Position numbers and translations under genes: made by a program. Of a stretch of DNA of 17,052 bases, positions 1-8,895 are shown one piece after another. Below the pieces are notes generated by a model. It was not told the origin of the DNA. It was given only the letters and a program-made list of their open reading frames with translations, and ran no database searches. The DNA is from Podochytrium sp. JEL0797 (Eukaryota; Chytridiomycota; Chytridiomycetes; Chytridiales; Chytriomycetaceae). The DNA lies in assembly GCA_027596195.1 (NCBI GenBank), contig JADGJG010000531.1:1-17052 (forward strand), read 5' to 3'. Position 1 is the first letter of the stretch. The number at the start of each line of letters is the position of its first letter.

Positions 1-23
1 GTGTTTTGTTTTATTTTTTCTCT

Positions 24-141
24 TTCGGCAGAGGTGATTTTTGTTCAGCAGACCCCTTGGGGGTCTGCTGAAGAAACAGGGTTCGGCAGAGGCGAAAATG
101 ACATTTTTCGACAAAAAAGTTCGACGGCAGAGACGAAAAAT
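24..141. repeat. Degenerate TTCGGCAGAGGCGA direct repeats around a hairpin
   Basis: Three imperfect copies of a TTCGGCAGAGGCGA-like motif are visible: 24-37 and 82-95 (13 of 14 bases identical) and a more diverged copy near 120-136. The first two flank a perfect hairpin at 44-72. The rest of 1-313 is AT-rich and contains no gene. The segment lies upstream of the first receptor copy. Its role is unknown; it may be the edge of a mobile-element relic or a structured intergenic repeat. Confidence 0.5.
44..72. repeat. Perfect 13-bp inverted repeat (hairpin)
   Basis: The left arm 44-56 (TTCAGCAGACCCC) pairs base for base with the right arm 60-72 (GGGGTCTGCTGAA) across a 3-base loop. It could fold in DNA or RNA, but no run of T follows that would make it terminator-like, and eukaryotic transcription would not use one. 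It sits between two near-identical 14-bp direct repeats. Confidence 0.75.
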
Positions 142-313
142 CTACTTGAAACAGGCCCTTAACTCTCCTTTATTCAAAAAGCAGTCGGAATAAGAAACCA
201 ATTTTTTTCATTAATTCAGACTCTCTCTCAATGCCAATAAACTCCTCGTAAATTTTTCACATTTTTCAAGGAAACCCAAATACCGAAAAATCGATCAAAA
301 AAATCGCACAGTA

Positions 314-1327
314 ATGTCAATCGCAGGAACTTGCACCCCATACGAACCAGAACCCTCGACACCTACTCTTTATTGTTCCAAGTATATCAACTATCCTGTC
401 TTCCTGCCTCAAAACTACACCATCGCCGCGATCGAAGGCGTCATCATGTCATGAAAAGCAGCGGTCTCGATATCCTCCTTTCATTGAACAACACGGCCAG
501 TTATCAGCAATGTATCGCTTCTTTTGCCGCACTCACATGTTATAACGCGTACCCGAGTTGTCAAAATTTGACTTCAACCGTCGTCGCGCAAGTCGCGTGT
601 AAATCTCTTTGTGAAACCACCGCCTCGCAGTGCAAAGCCATTTTTGGATTATTCAGAGAAGCTACGATTATTCCTGATTGTGCTGGTTCTGTGGCAACTC
701 TTGCAGCTACTCCATTTTCTTCTAACGCGAAATGCCTTGTATCCGGCGTTGTTGCGGGCCCAAACAATCAGACAATAAGCCCCACCCCTCCGTTAAATCA
801 AACCACAACGCCGCAGTGTGGTTTATTCCTGAAGCCCAATCCACTCTATGTGAACGGCACGTCTCCAGTCATTCCAGGCCAAGCTTGTGTCGGTGCGTGT
901 TGCGTGTCCTGTCCTGAAAACAAGTCCAAGAATACCATCTCCTTCAAGACATCTTGCATCCAATTTCCGTCTTGGGAGCCCTCTTTGTTTTCACATCGTA
1001 CCTGACTTTCTCAAAGAAGAGAAAACATCCGGCCACAATGGCAATGTTCATGTCCCTCTGCGCGATTCCATTCCATCTCGCCTTCTTAATCAGCACGGGA
1101 AACCCTTCTAGATTCACATGCATCGACGAGATTACTCCCATTTATAACGACAGCAGCGCAGTTTGCACGGCACAAGGATTCATCATATTCTACTCCCTCC
1201 TTGCTTTGCCATGTGGTGCTCCTTATTCATGATTTCCCTTCACTTCAAAATCGTTCAAAAAAGCAACTGGTTGGACGACAAGTACGCGTATTTTCACTTC
1301 GTCTGGGTGTTGGGTGCGATCCCCATG
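314..1327 (+). pseudogene. Frizzled-like receptor pseudogene (copy A)
   Basis: This is a broken copy of the seven-membrane-segment receptor found five more times in the window. It starts MSIAGTCTPY like copies B and C, and the cysteine-rich Frizzled-type domain is readable up to the LPxC-like end. Four lesions are seen by comparison with copies B-E. An 8-bp insertion within 441-452 brings a TGA at 452. A deletion of about 22 bp near 917 removes the stretch equivalent to PVYSLYDP. A 1-bp loss occurs around 1190-1212. Homology ends abruptly after the TM4 motif WVLGAIP near 1327, so TM5-TM7 are missing. The remaining pieces lie in three frames. Introns do not explain the breaks, because no GT-AG pair restores the frame and the insertion is absent from all paralogues. 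The 31 bp before the ATG resemble copy B. Confidence 0.88.
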
Positions 1328-1487
1328 TCAAAGGGAGGGAATAACATCTTTGATTGGATCAGTTATTTTCTATTTTTTGAGATGGTAATTTGCAAAGCGG
1401 AAAGAGTGTTTTTTATGGAGAAGAAGAGAATCGAAAATTTATCCCTTCCTTAATTTATTTTTTGAGATCAACAAAAATTTAGAGGAA

Positions 1488-1498
1488 TGAGTCACGTG
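1488..1498. promoter_or_regulatory. Overlapping TGAGTCA and CACGTG motifs
   Basis: TGAGTCA (1488-1494), the classical AP-1/Gcn4-type bZIP site, overlaps the palindromic E-box CACGTG (1493-1498). The composite lies about 80 bp upstream of the ATG at 1575, a typical distance for a fungal upstream activating element. Both motifs are short and could occur by chance. The remainder of 1328-1574 is AT-rich and contains no recognisable gene. Confidence 0.3.
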
Positions 1499-1574
1499 TC
1501 GTCTCCCAGCAAACAAAAAACACGGGTCAAACGGGTGGCGCCCCCGTGCCCCCCAAATTGTTTTTTACTTTGAA

Positions 1575-3092
1575 ATGTCCTCCTCGATCGTCTTCTTGCC
1601 ATTCGTGATGAGCCACTCTTGTTTCCTAGAGGATGCCTCGCACTTTCTAGGGGACACAGCGCGCGCCCTAGACAACAGCGCCCTAGGCGACACTGGGCAC
1701 TCCCTAGGCAATTACCTAGGGGACAGCGGCCTAGACAACGACGCCCTAGACTCCTTTCTAGACGGTTGTATCGAAAGCGGCAACGGCGAAGCGTTTTCTT
1801 TTCTCGACGACGCGGCGAAACGACACCGCGCCTCGTTTTGCCCTGTTGTTTTTTCCCTCGAAAAAGACGCCTCCGCCGCCGAACAACTTGTCTCCGCAGC
1901 GCTTTGCTTCGCCACAAAGTGGAAACACGACGCCTTCAAATCCGCCTTTGTTTTTCCTACCCAGTTCATCTTGGACGCAAAACGCGACTTTTACGCTTCA
2001 AAACGCGTCAACATCCACGGAGAAAATCTCTACCTCGCCTTGATCGATACCCTCACAAACATCAAGTGCTGTCCTTACACCCCATTCCTGATCGACAATG
2101 TCCAATCCGTATTCCCCTTCCTCGATCGCGCCGTGACAGGCGACTTTGTCCACCACAAAATCCTCTCGCACGTCAAAAACCCAAAAAACATTGGCCAACC
2201 CCTCCCACACCTCGAAACCCCCCATTTGCATGACGCCGAATCCTTCATTGCCCCACCCGACAGCATCTTCTCTCTCAAAGACGAATTACTCTCCTACACA
2301 ATCCAAGACGCCCTCGACGACGCATTTTCCGATGAACCAGAATTAAAGAGACAAATGGCGCCCTATCTGGACCTATTTTATTCCCTCTTTTCCGCCGAAT
2401 CGATGCTCGAACCGTTTTGGGAGTTTCTCGTGCAGGAAGGGTTGATCGAATCGTGTTTGCAGCCCGTGTTTGAGAGTTATCTGGACGCCGACAAGGAAGG
2501 GCCAGTTCACCTACCATCGAATCCACCTCTGATTCGAAACAACCCATTCTTGGACGCAGTCGAAATCGCGATCGACCTCGGCGGATCCTCGTTCGGCTCC
2601 AACGCAACCACCCTCTTCTCCCACTCATCCACCCCCACCCCCACCTCCACCCTCTCCCCTCAAAAAACATCTCTACTCATCCACGACTGGCTCTACGTCT
2701 CCCCCGCCTCCGCCTCCCCCTTCACCATGCATGCCCTCGAATTCCGATACGACCGGTTCAAAAATCTCCTCGATTTCGCGGGACTCACGAATCCAGATGT
2801 GGAGTGTGTGTTTGAGTCTGTTGTGGTGTGCGGTGGTGGTGGTGTGGAAGGGTTGGAATCGGGGGATGAAGCTCGGAATGAAGAGGAAGTGCGTGTGGTT
2901 CCGGAAGATTGCACTGGTTTGATGACGGTTCGGAAAATAGGTGAAGGGGTTTTGCGTTTTGATAAGGGGGTGGAGGAGGAGAATGGGAATGGTGATGAAG
3001 TTGATGAGGCTGAGGAGAGCGAAGACGAATGGCCCTGGGAAACCACGAGTGATGACGGCGATGAATATCTCTTCAACCTCGAGTTGTGTTAA
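1575..3092 (+). CDS. Hypothetical protein, 505 aa, with CTA-leucine repeat and acidic tail
   Basis: I do not recognise the family. The ORF is uninterrupted and starts at the first ATG (1575); a second in-frame ATG follows at codon 12. Residues about 17-65 form a low-complexity repeat of LGD/LDN-type units with leucines mostly 4-7 residues apart. Residues about 75-330 have ordinary globular composition, including a run of aromatic and acidic positions such as DLFYSLF and EPFWEFL. A Ser/Thr/Pro linker lies near 345-365, a second globular piece near 368-410, then a Gly/Glu-rich stretch, and a strongly acidic tail about 470-500. There is no signal peptide or membrane segment, so a cytosolic or nuclear protein is inferred. 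It sits between receptor copies A and B on the same strand. A decayed duplicate of its 3' end lies just downstream. Continuous coding potential over 1.5 kb supports a real gene. Confidence 0.7.
   Translation: MSSSIVFLPFVMSHSCFLEDASHFLGDTARALDNSALGDTGHSLGNYLGDSGLDNDALDSFLDGCIESGNGEAFSFLDDAAKRHRASFCPVVFSLEKDASAAEQLVSAALCFATKWKHDAFKSAFVFPTQFILDAKRDFYASKRVNIHGENLYLALIDTLTNIKCCPYTPFLIDNVQSVFPFLDRAVTGDFVHHKILSHVKNPKNIGQPLPHLETPHLHDAESFIAPPDSIFSLKDELLSYTIQDALDDAFSDEPELKRQMAPYLDLFYSLFSAESMLEPFWEFLVQEGLIESCLQPVFESYLDADKEGPVHLPSNPPLIRNNPFLDAVEIAIDLGGSSFGSNATTLFSHSSTPTPTSTLSPQKTSLLIHDWLYVSPASASPFTMHALEFRYDRFKNLLDFAGLTNPDVECVFESVVVCGGGGVEGLESGDEARNEEEVRVVPEDCTGLMTVRKIGEGVLRFDKGVEEENGNGDEVDEAEESEDEWPWETTSDDGDEYLFNLELC
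1626..1761 (+). repeat. In-frame CTAG-containing repeat array
   Basis: Nine CTAG tetranucleotides begin at 1626, 1647, 1668, 1683, 1704, 1716, 1731, 1746 and 1758. Spacings are 21, 21, 15, 21, 12, 15, 15 and 12 bp, all multiples of three. Each is a CTA leucine codon followed by a Gly, Asp or Glu codon. All nine leucines of the stretch use CTA, whereas CTC and TTG dominate in the rest of the gene. This points to expansion of a short repeat inside the coding sequence. Confidence 0.8.
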
Positions 3093-3160
3093 AAAATTGT
3101 ATAAAAAAACGGATTTCCCTGAACTATGGATCGACTCGAAACAGGAGAATGATTTTTATT

Positions 3161-3258
3161 GAGAAGCGAGGATGAATGACCCTGGGAATCAACGATTGAT
3201 GACGGCGATGAATATCTTTTCAATATCGAGTTGTATTAAAAATTGCATAAAAATGACG
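3161..3258 (+). pseudogene. Decayed duplicate of the 3' end of the 505-aa gene
   Basis: This segment aligns with 3015-3111, the last codons and early 3' flank of the upstream gene, at roughly 85% identity by eye. It still encodes a recognisable DDGDEYLFN-type end followed by TAA. The Trp codon TGG of the parent is TGA here (3176-3178 region), so it is not functional. It ends just before the leader of receptor copy B. Either a local tandem duplication or the remnant of a duplicated receptor-plus-gene unit would explain it. Confidence 0.75.
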
Positions 3259-3302
3259 TCGGTATTTGGTCATTTTCGCCATTGAAACTTGCGCTCAAAA
3301 AA

Positions 3303-3335
3303 ACCGAAAACTAATCAAAAAAAAATCGCACAATA
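3303..3335 (+). promoter_or_regulatory. 5' leader shared by receptor copies A and B
   Basis: The 33 bp before the ATG of copy B read CCGAAAA, then A-rich sequence, then AATCGCACAATA. The same string with few changes precedes copy A (about 283-313). It differs from the leader shared by the minus-strand copies C, D and E. This supports A and B as one subgroup with its own 5' region. No TATA box is obvious. Confidence 0.45.
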
Positions 3336-5085
3336 ATGTCAATCGCGGGAACTTGCGTCACATACAAACCAGAGCCGTCAGCGCCGAGTCTTTATTGCTC
3401 CAAGTATATCGATTATCCCGTCTTCTTGCCTCCAAACTTCACCGTTTCGGGAATCGAAGGCGTCATGAAAAGCAGCGGTCTGGATCTGCTTCTTTCGTTG
3501 AACAACACGGCCAGTTATCAACAATGCATTACATCTTTCGTCGAGCTCACGTGCTATAGCGCGTATCCCAGTTGTCAGAGCGTGGCTTCAAACGCGGTCA
3601 CTCAAGTCGCGTGTAAATCTCTTTGTGAAACCACCGCCTCGCAGTGCAAAGCCATCTTTGAATTATTCGGAGAGGGCAAGATTCTTCCTGATTGTGCTGG
3701 CTCGGTGCCGACTCTTCCAGCAGTTCCGTTCTCCTCGGATCCGAAATGCCTCGGATTCAGCTTCGTTGCGGGCTCGAATAATCAGACACGGAGCCCGACA
3801 CCTCAGTTAAATCAAACAGCAACGCCGCAGTGTGGTTTATTCCTGAAACCAAATCCCCTGTATGCGAATGGATCGTTTCCTGTGGTTCCAGGCCAGTCCT
3901 GTGTGGGCGCGTGTTGCCTGACATGCCCTTTCGTTTACAGCCTATACGACCCACAACAAGTCGAAATATACCACCGCTTTCAAGACGTCCTTCATCCAAT
4001 TTCCTTCCTCGGAACCCCTCTTTGTCTTCGTATCGTACGTGAGTTTCCCGAAGAAGAGAAAACACCCCGCCACCATGGCAATGTACATCTCTCTCTGCGC
4101 CATTCCATTCCACCTTGCCTTTATAATCAACACGGGAAACCCTGGAAGATTCTCTTGTCTGGACGATCTAACCGCGGTTTCCAACGACGACAGTCCAATT
4201 TGCACGGCACAAGGATTCATCATTTATTACACACTACTGTTGACTGCCACGTGGTGCACCCTATTCATGATTTCCCTCAACTTCAAAATCGTTCAAAAAA
4301 GCAACTGGCTCGACGACAAGTACGCGTATTTCCACTCCACCTGGGTGTTGGCTGTGATTCCCGTGGCAGTCACTCTTGCATGGGGAAAGTTTGATGCGTT
4401 TGGGAGAATCTGCATGTTTGACCCTGAGATACGTAATGTGTATTTGGTTCCCATGGCTGTGGTGGCGTTGCCTGGGTTTATGGCGCATTTGTGGACCGTG
4501 TTTCGGATTGTGGTTGTGGCGATTGATATGATTCGGATCCAAGGGATCCCGAGTTTCAAGATGGAGTCTGTGGAGGGAGAAGCGAGAATTTCGGCAACTA
4601 CGCGAGTCACCGCGGTTGCTCCTGCATTCTCAAAAAGGGATACATCCTCTGTGGCCGTTACTTCGATACCTGGTGCGCCTCCTGTCCGCATTAGTTTTAA
4701 TCAAGAAGCTTTGAAAAGGAAGACGCGTCTGGCTTGGGAACAATTGAATGCGTATTGGAGACCGGTGGGACTGACGGTGTTTTTTGCGGTAATTGTGGCG
4801 ACAGTTTGGAATTATTATAATGATGCAGCAATCAAATTCCCTGCACTATTGAGTAACTCCCATCCGTCCAACGCTGTGGTGGATTGGTACACATGTGCAG
4901 TGACGGGAAACACGCAAGCTCAGTGCGCCTCCTTACTCGATGGTTTAATCCCATCATTTAACGAAATGATGACTGCCGACGTTCTCTTGTCGTCGATTGG
5001 ATTTGCTTTTTTCCTCTTTTTTGGGACCGGGCAGTTTGCCGAGTGGAAGGAGCTTTTCTTTGGAGGAAACAAGTCGCCCTCATAA
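3336..5085 (+). CDS. Frizzled-like seven-TM receptor, copy B, one-base frameshift
   Basis: This is a Frizzled/Smoothened-family GPCR with a Frizzled-type domain. The N-terminal part, in the frame of 3336, has cysteines at residues 7, 21, 64, 73, 80, 93, 97, 104, 120 and 138, then a stalk with NQT sites and the CVGACCLTC cluster. At the four-C run 4015-4018 there is one C more than the paralogues need. Downstream of it the frame of 4018 carries TM1 (LFVFVSY) through TM7 and the end EWKELFFGGNK. Read through with the shift it would be about 582 residues, the usual size here; taken literally, the first frame ends after 352 residues. A homopolymer sequencing error or a very young pseudogene are both possible. 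The third loop (about residues 405-465) is Ser/Thr-rich and diverged. The short C-terminal tail lacks KTxxxW. No signal peptide is seen at the N-terminus. Confidence 0.85.
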
Positions 5086-5119
5086 CCCCACAGGCTTTAA
5101 GTTGATGATTTTTGAAGAA

Positions 5120-5542
5120 TTATATTAGATTTGCTTTAAATAAGTACGTAGAAAAAGGAGAGAGAGGTAGGTCAAGATCACGCGATTCGAAGTTGACCAG
5201 AACCAAATCGCCACGCTCAAGCTCGAGAAACGAAGGATCATTAGTTTCCAAAGAGGGCATGTCGGACACAAAAAATTCAACGCCGAGGGCGGTTTCGGAC
5301 GCGAAGATCTTGATAACTTCGCGAGATTTCGTTCCGCTGAAATTCGAGAAGCAGAAGACGCCAGTTTGATGGTGAAGCTGGCGAAGATCTATTTTCAAAT
5401 GATGGCCCACGACAGTTTGTCCAAAACGGGTCTGCCAAAAACCTTGTACTCCAATTAACTTTCCAGGTTTGGCGGAGTTGCATTCAATGTGAGTCAAAAC
5501 GTCAGAAGTTCCATCGATTTCGACGAGCATGTAAAGGTGCAT
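5120..5542 (-). CDS. Possible small hypothetical protein, 140 aa
   Basis: An ATG-started minus-strand ORF of 140 codons is convergent with receptor copy B, 34 bp beyond its stop. Its amino-acid composition is protein-like, with mixed hydrophobic and charged residues and beta-prone stretches such as VEFFVSD and DLVLVNFESRDLDL. An in-frame stop lies nine codons upstream of the ATG, so it does not extend further 5' without splicing. I do not recognise a family. There is no signal peptide or membrane segment. The opposite strand is also open for 85 codons but begins with TTG and looks like a shadow. It may be a degenerate fragment or an exon of a gene I cannot assemble. Confidence 0.3.
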   Translation of the reverse strand: MHLYMLVEIDGTSDVLTHIECNSAKPGKLIGVQGFWQTRFGQTVVGHHLKIDLRQLHHQTGVFCFSNFSGTKSREVIKIFASETALGVEFFVSDMPSLETNDPSFLELERGDLVLVNFESRDLDLPLSPFSTYLFKANLI

Positions 5543-6887
5543 GGACTCGCGAGAAGTTGTGGCTTCTTATTGACCATTGTGGCTGCGTGTGTATTGGTGG
5601 CCCGAGAAGAAATGAAGACTGTGGCTGCGCGACGCTCCGCATGGTTATTCGCTTTTTGTGTCGGCGTTTGTGAAAAGTCGCTGCTTCGACCCTTCTTCGA
5701 TTCAATTCAACAGGGTGTCTTACGTGCAGAATCGTCGATGACAAAGGGACGTTTCATGCCCTTGATTGAGTCAAATACCAGTTCGAAGTTTCGGTTTGCC
5801 GGTTAAATCCCCGAAAAGCATGAAGCAAGGCCACCATTGCCTGACAGCTCCGCAAACTCATTGGCTCGCTCCGATTTGCCTGGACATTAGCTGTAATTTA
5901 ATTTAAAGCCGGGGGGGGCAGAACATCGCGAATACGATATTTTTATTTCTTACATGAGACCTGTGTCATGCATTAGATTTTACAGGCCTGTGTGATCCAT
6001 TCCGTGTCATACCCTAAAAAACATGTTTATTGCTATCATTTATCGTCCTCCAATTGCTGCAATTTCTCGCACGTCCGTTATAATCACCCCCTAGTGGGAT
6101 TTCAGACGCAGTGTTTGAGAGCTCGAAAAGAGCATTATGTAAAAAAAATGCGTTTACGATTACGATCAATCTTAGAATGGGTAACGGCCGCGTTTTGGGA
6201 TGTTCTAAAAAGCAATCCCTGAACACTGTGTCGAGCCGTGTCGCATTAATTGGGTGATGAACACCCACTTGGCCGATGACCCAAATAAACGGAATAGGGT
6301 TTCGTTGGAAAAAATTGCGCACGTGTCGATGGAAGTTTCCAGACGTCAAGTGTTGATGGGTTGAAGTGGTGGAGAATGGGATCAGTTTATTTCACTCATT
6401 ATTTTATTCTTTTGCTTGTGTTGGTGTGGAATGTTGGAATTGTCAGCTTTGGAAGTTGAACAAATCTAAACAGCGTCCTTCCCGCCAACAGACAGCAGAA
6501 CACTGTCACTCAAAAATCCGCTCTGGCGGGCGTAATAACCTGGTCCATAAGTTATAATTTTGTATTCTGTAGTGATTTCCGCATGAAAGGAACTCGCTGC
6601 CTCCCATTCTACACAGAATCGGCCCACGGCAAAGGCACACGTCAAAGAGGTTCGAGCTCAACTTGCATTAGATACTCCCTCAAGAAAGTGACTCAAACAC
6701 TATGTGGTTGAGGGACGGCTGCCTGTGGGTGGGTGTGTTTTTTGTGACCCGGTCAAGTGGTTGTGTGCGAAAAGCAGACAAGGATGATTTCGAAAGCATC
6801 AACGCGAATCCGCGAGAATTTGTTTGCCGAAAAAGAGAAAGAAAATGAAAAGCGCATTGCCTGCATATACAGCCCAAAACCTACATT
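5543..6887. other. Intergenic stretch without a convincing gene
   Basis: About 1.3 kb between the weak ORF and the coiled-coil gene. Several ORFs of 60-110 codons occur, but they overlap on both strands, mostly lack an ATG and have shadow-like composition. A run of eight G lies at 5911-5918. Two short ATG ORFs (6177-6257, beginning MGNGRVLGC, and 6257-6364) follow each other in different frames and could be chance. From about 6700 to 6780 the plus strand is rich in G and T. No RNA gene or element boundary was recognised. Confidence 0.5.
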
Positions 6888-8364
6888 TCATCCCAACACA
6901 TTTTCGCCCTTCAGCTCCTCCTCATCCTCATCAAACACATCCTCCCACCCATCCGATGGCTCCGAGACTTTTTCCGTTGACTCAGCACGGTCTTTCAACG
7001 ATTCTACACACTTCAACGAAACAGCATCTCCGTCATTGACTTCCGCCGTCTCCACTTCGTTTACCACAGCATCCCCGCCATTTCCCACTGGTGACTTTTC
7101 CCAAACACTCGAATTCTCAAGACTCAATGTAGGTGTAATGGGGTCCGAATCGTGCGGAATTGTCTCGGCGGTCGCGTTGCTACCCGCAATCGACCTGCGC
7201 CCTCTCGAAACACTTTTCCCTTCAGAGCTCGAAATGCGCGACACGGAGGACGCATTGCTGCTGGTTCTGATGGATTTCAAAGACCCAGTGGATCTGGAGG
7301 AAGCGCGTGAGGCGGCCATGGATTCAAAGAGCTATATAATTGGGGCGGGTTGTTGAATACGTTTTTGACGCCGCGTGTTCTGAATTTAACTCACCTCTCG
7401 CAATTCCCCGAGTTCTCTCTCCAACCCTTCCACTCTCGCTTCCACAAGCCCTTTTTCGGATCTCAACGCGTCCACTTTACGTTCCAAGTTGCCCACGGTA
7501 TCGGCCTTTTCTTTCATCAAACTCGAAACATGATCCATGAGAATACTCTCCCTCAGAATACGCGATTCCAACTCTTCGGTCACACGACGCAGGGAACGCG
7601 TGAGACCCGCGTTGGTAGCTTCGAGGGCCTGAATATGAGTCTCGGCAACTTCCGCATAACTGTCGGATTTGTTGTTCAACCCAGCGAGAGCAAGCGGACG
7701 GTACTGATCCAAATTCGCTCTCAGCGCCGTCACTTCCTCCGTCAATCCTTGCACATCCGCCGCGTCCGTGTCAACACCGCGTCGATCAGGTACCCCCAGC
7801 AAGCGATTCAACATCGGAATCCGCACACCAGCCAAATGAGCAGCAGCAGCACCCAACACGCTCACAAGGGCCACGCCTCCAATGACAGGGAGGACCTTGA
7901 CGGCAAGAACAGCAACGGTTTTGAGCATGGACGCGAGGGATTTCCAGGAATCGAGGCCGAGGGATGGTGAGTTACGAAAGGAGATTTGCTGGGCAGACGG
8001 GTTGAAGAGGTATTTGTGGGATAAGACGATGGTGGGGGAGAGTGCGAGTGGGGAGGCAAGTGTGGCACTGGGAGTGGCACTTTTGGCCATGTGGGCGCTG
8101 AGGGCAGCGGCGGCAGCGAGGGACTGGGGGGAGTGTTGTGAGTGTTTCCAAGTATAGAGAATGCAGGGAATTCCTCACCCGTGCGAGTTCTTTGGCGCCC
8201 AGGGAACCGCCAACCTTTCTCATCAGAGTCGCCAGGGATTCAAGAGCCGTGGTCTGGGCATCCAGGAAGCGCTGCGAGTTGGAAGCCAGGGCGAATTCAA
8301 AGACGGGGAGCGAGGCGCCAACAGGAACGCCGAGCGAAGGCACGCGGAGAATCGAAGGGTGCAT
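6888..8364 (-). CDS. Membrane-anchored coiled-coil protein, three exons (452 aa)
   Basis: Three minus-strand ORFs join into one gene through two phase-0 GT-AG introns: exon 1 8364-8179, exon 2 8123-7395, exon 3 7331-6888. The start is the ATG at 8364; the frame is open further upstream but I saw no earlier ATG in the part I read. Residues about 63-73 are Ala-rich. About 128-161 form a strongly hydrophobic helix or hairpin (VLAVKVLPVIGGVALVSVLG). About 185-305 are a long heptad-like coiled coil rich in Glu, Arg and Leu (for example RKVDALRSEKGLVEARVEGL). After the last splice the protein is Ser-rich and ends in an acidic tail (GWEDVFDEDEEE). It is probably an integral membrane protein with an oligomerising domain, perhaps of an organelle. 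I do not recognise the family. It is divergent from the gene at 8896 across a 531-bp shared upstream region. Confidence 0.72.
7332..7394 (-). other. Intron 2 (63 bp) of the coiled-coil gene
   Basis: In transcript sense the intron begins with the perfect donor GTGAGT after codon GAG and ends ATATAG. A possible branch site TTCAAC lies about 25 bases before the acceptor. Removal keeps the frame (phase 0) and links the coiled-coil end ELRE to LFES and the Ser-rich exon. Confidence 0.7.
8124..8178 (-). other. Intron 1 (55 bp) of the coiled-coil gene
   Basis: In transcript sense the intron starts GTGAGG and ends CCCCAG, with a CTCAC branch-like element about 20 bases before the acceptor. Splicing is phase 0 and joins KELAR to SLAAAAALSAH, restoring one reading frame between two otherwise separate ORFs. 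Confidence 0.75.
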
Positions 8365-8895
8365 TTTGCGTCTTTTCAAACCACGTGGCAAAATATTCCA
8401 AACAAAAAGGAAAGGGAGAAAACGATGGAATAGAGACCATATCTGAATTATACTACAGGTTCAACAACTGAGCTTTTCGTGTCCGATAAGATATTTTTTT
8501 TAGTCTCAACACGTGTAATCCGATCACTTAATCAACTTACACAAATTGGGATTAGGACGTCGGGCTAAACAAAAAAAAGGTGTTATCATTGATCTTGCTT
8601 TTTGATTGCTGGGCTTGTGACTGCGCAATCGCACGGGGATCGACACCTTGTCGCTCCTAGTCCCCCGGGATTGAGAAAGCAGCAAGGTTCTCGCCGGCAT
8701 CGTGAGACATCATAGAACACATACTACAGCTTAAGGCTTCCCTCCATTTGCTGCCGCACGCGGAGCACAAAAGGAGAGCGGACTTGGCCACAAGTGTCGG
8801 GCAAAGCAAAAAAATTTCCGATTTGATCTGAAAAAATTGGATAAAAACGAGGCGCATCCAAGAGTTTTGATTTTTCTAATCCAAAAATCCTCGGC
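8365..8895. promoter_or_regulatory. Shared divergent upstream region
   Basis: These 531 bp separate the start of the minus-strand coiled-coil gene (8364) from that of the plus-strand secreted protein (8896) and must hold both promoters. A TATA-like GGATAAAAAC lies at 8839-8848, about 50 bp before the ATG at 8896. A CACGTG E-box occurs at 8382-8387, in the 5' flank of the minus-strand gene. No other gene or repeat is visible. Confidence 0.45.

Noticed and set aside
910..1212. Possible introns explaining the frame changes in copy A
   Set aside because: No GT-AG pairs remove the breaks, and alignment with the paralogues shows simple insertions and deletions instead.
5112..5369. Ser/Arg-rich plus-strand ORF after copy B that could be a receptor tail
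   Set aside because: It begins with TTG, is out of frame with copy B beyond its stop, no paralogue has such a tail, and it lies opposite a better ORF.
5489..5806. 105-codon plus-strand ORF with a hydrophobic segment
   Set aside because: It has no ATG near its beginning, overlaps ORFs on the other strand and has no recognisable domain.
6014..6349. 111-codon minus-strand ORF
   Set aside because: It starts with TTG, has no homology that I recognise, and overlaps other weak ORFs.
6177..6364. Two short consecutive ORFs, the first starting MGNGRVLGC like an N-myristoylated protein
   Set aside because: They are 26 and 35 codons in different frames with no splice sites that clearly join them and no family match; chance is the simpler explanation.
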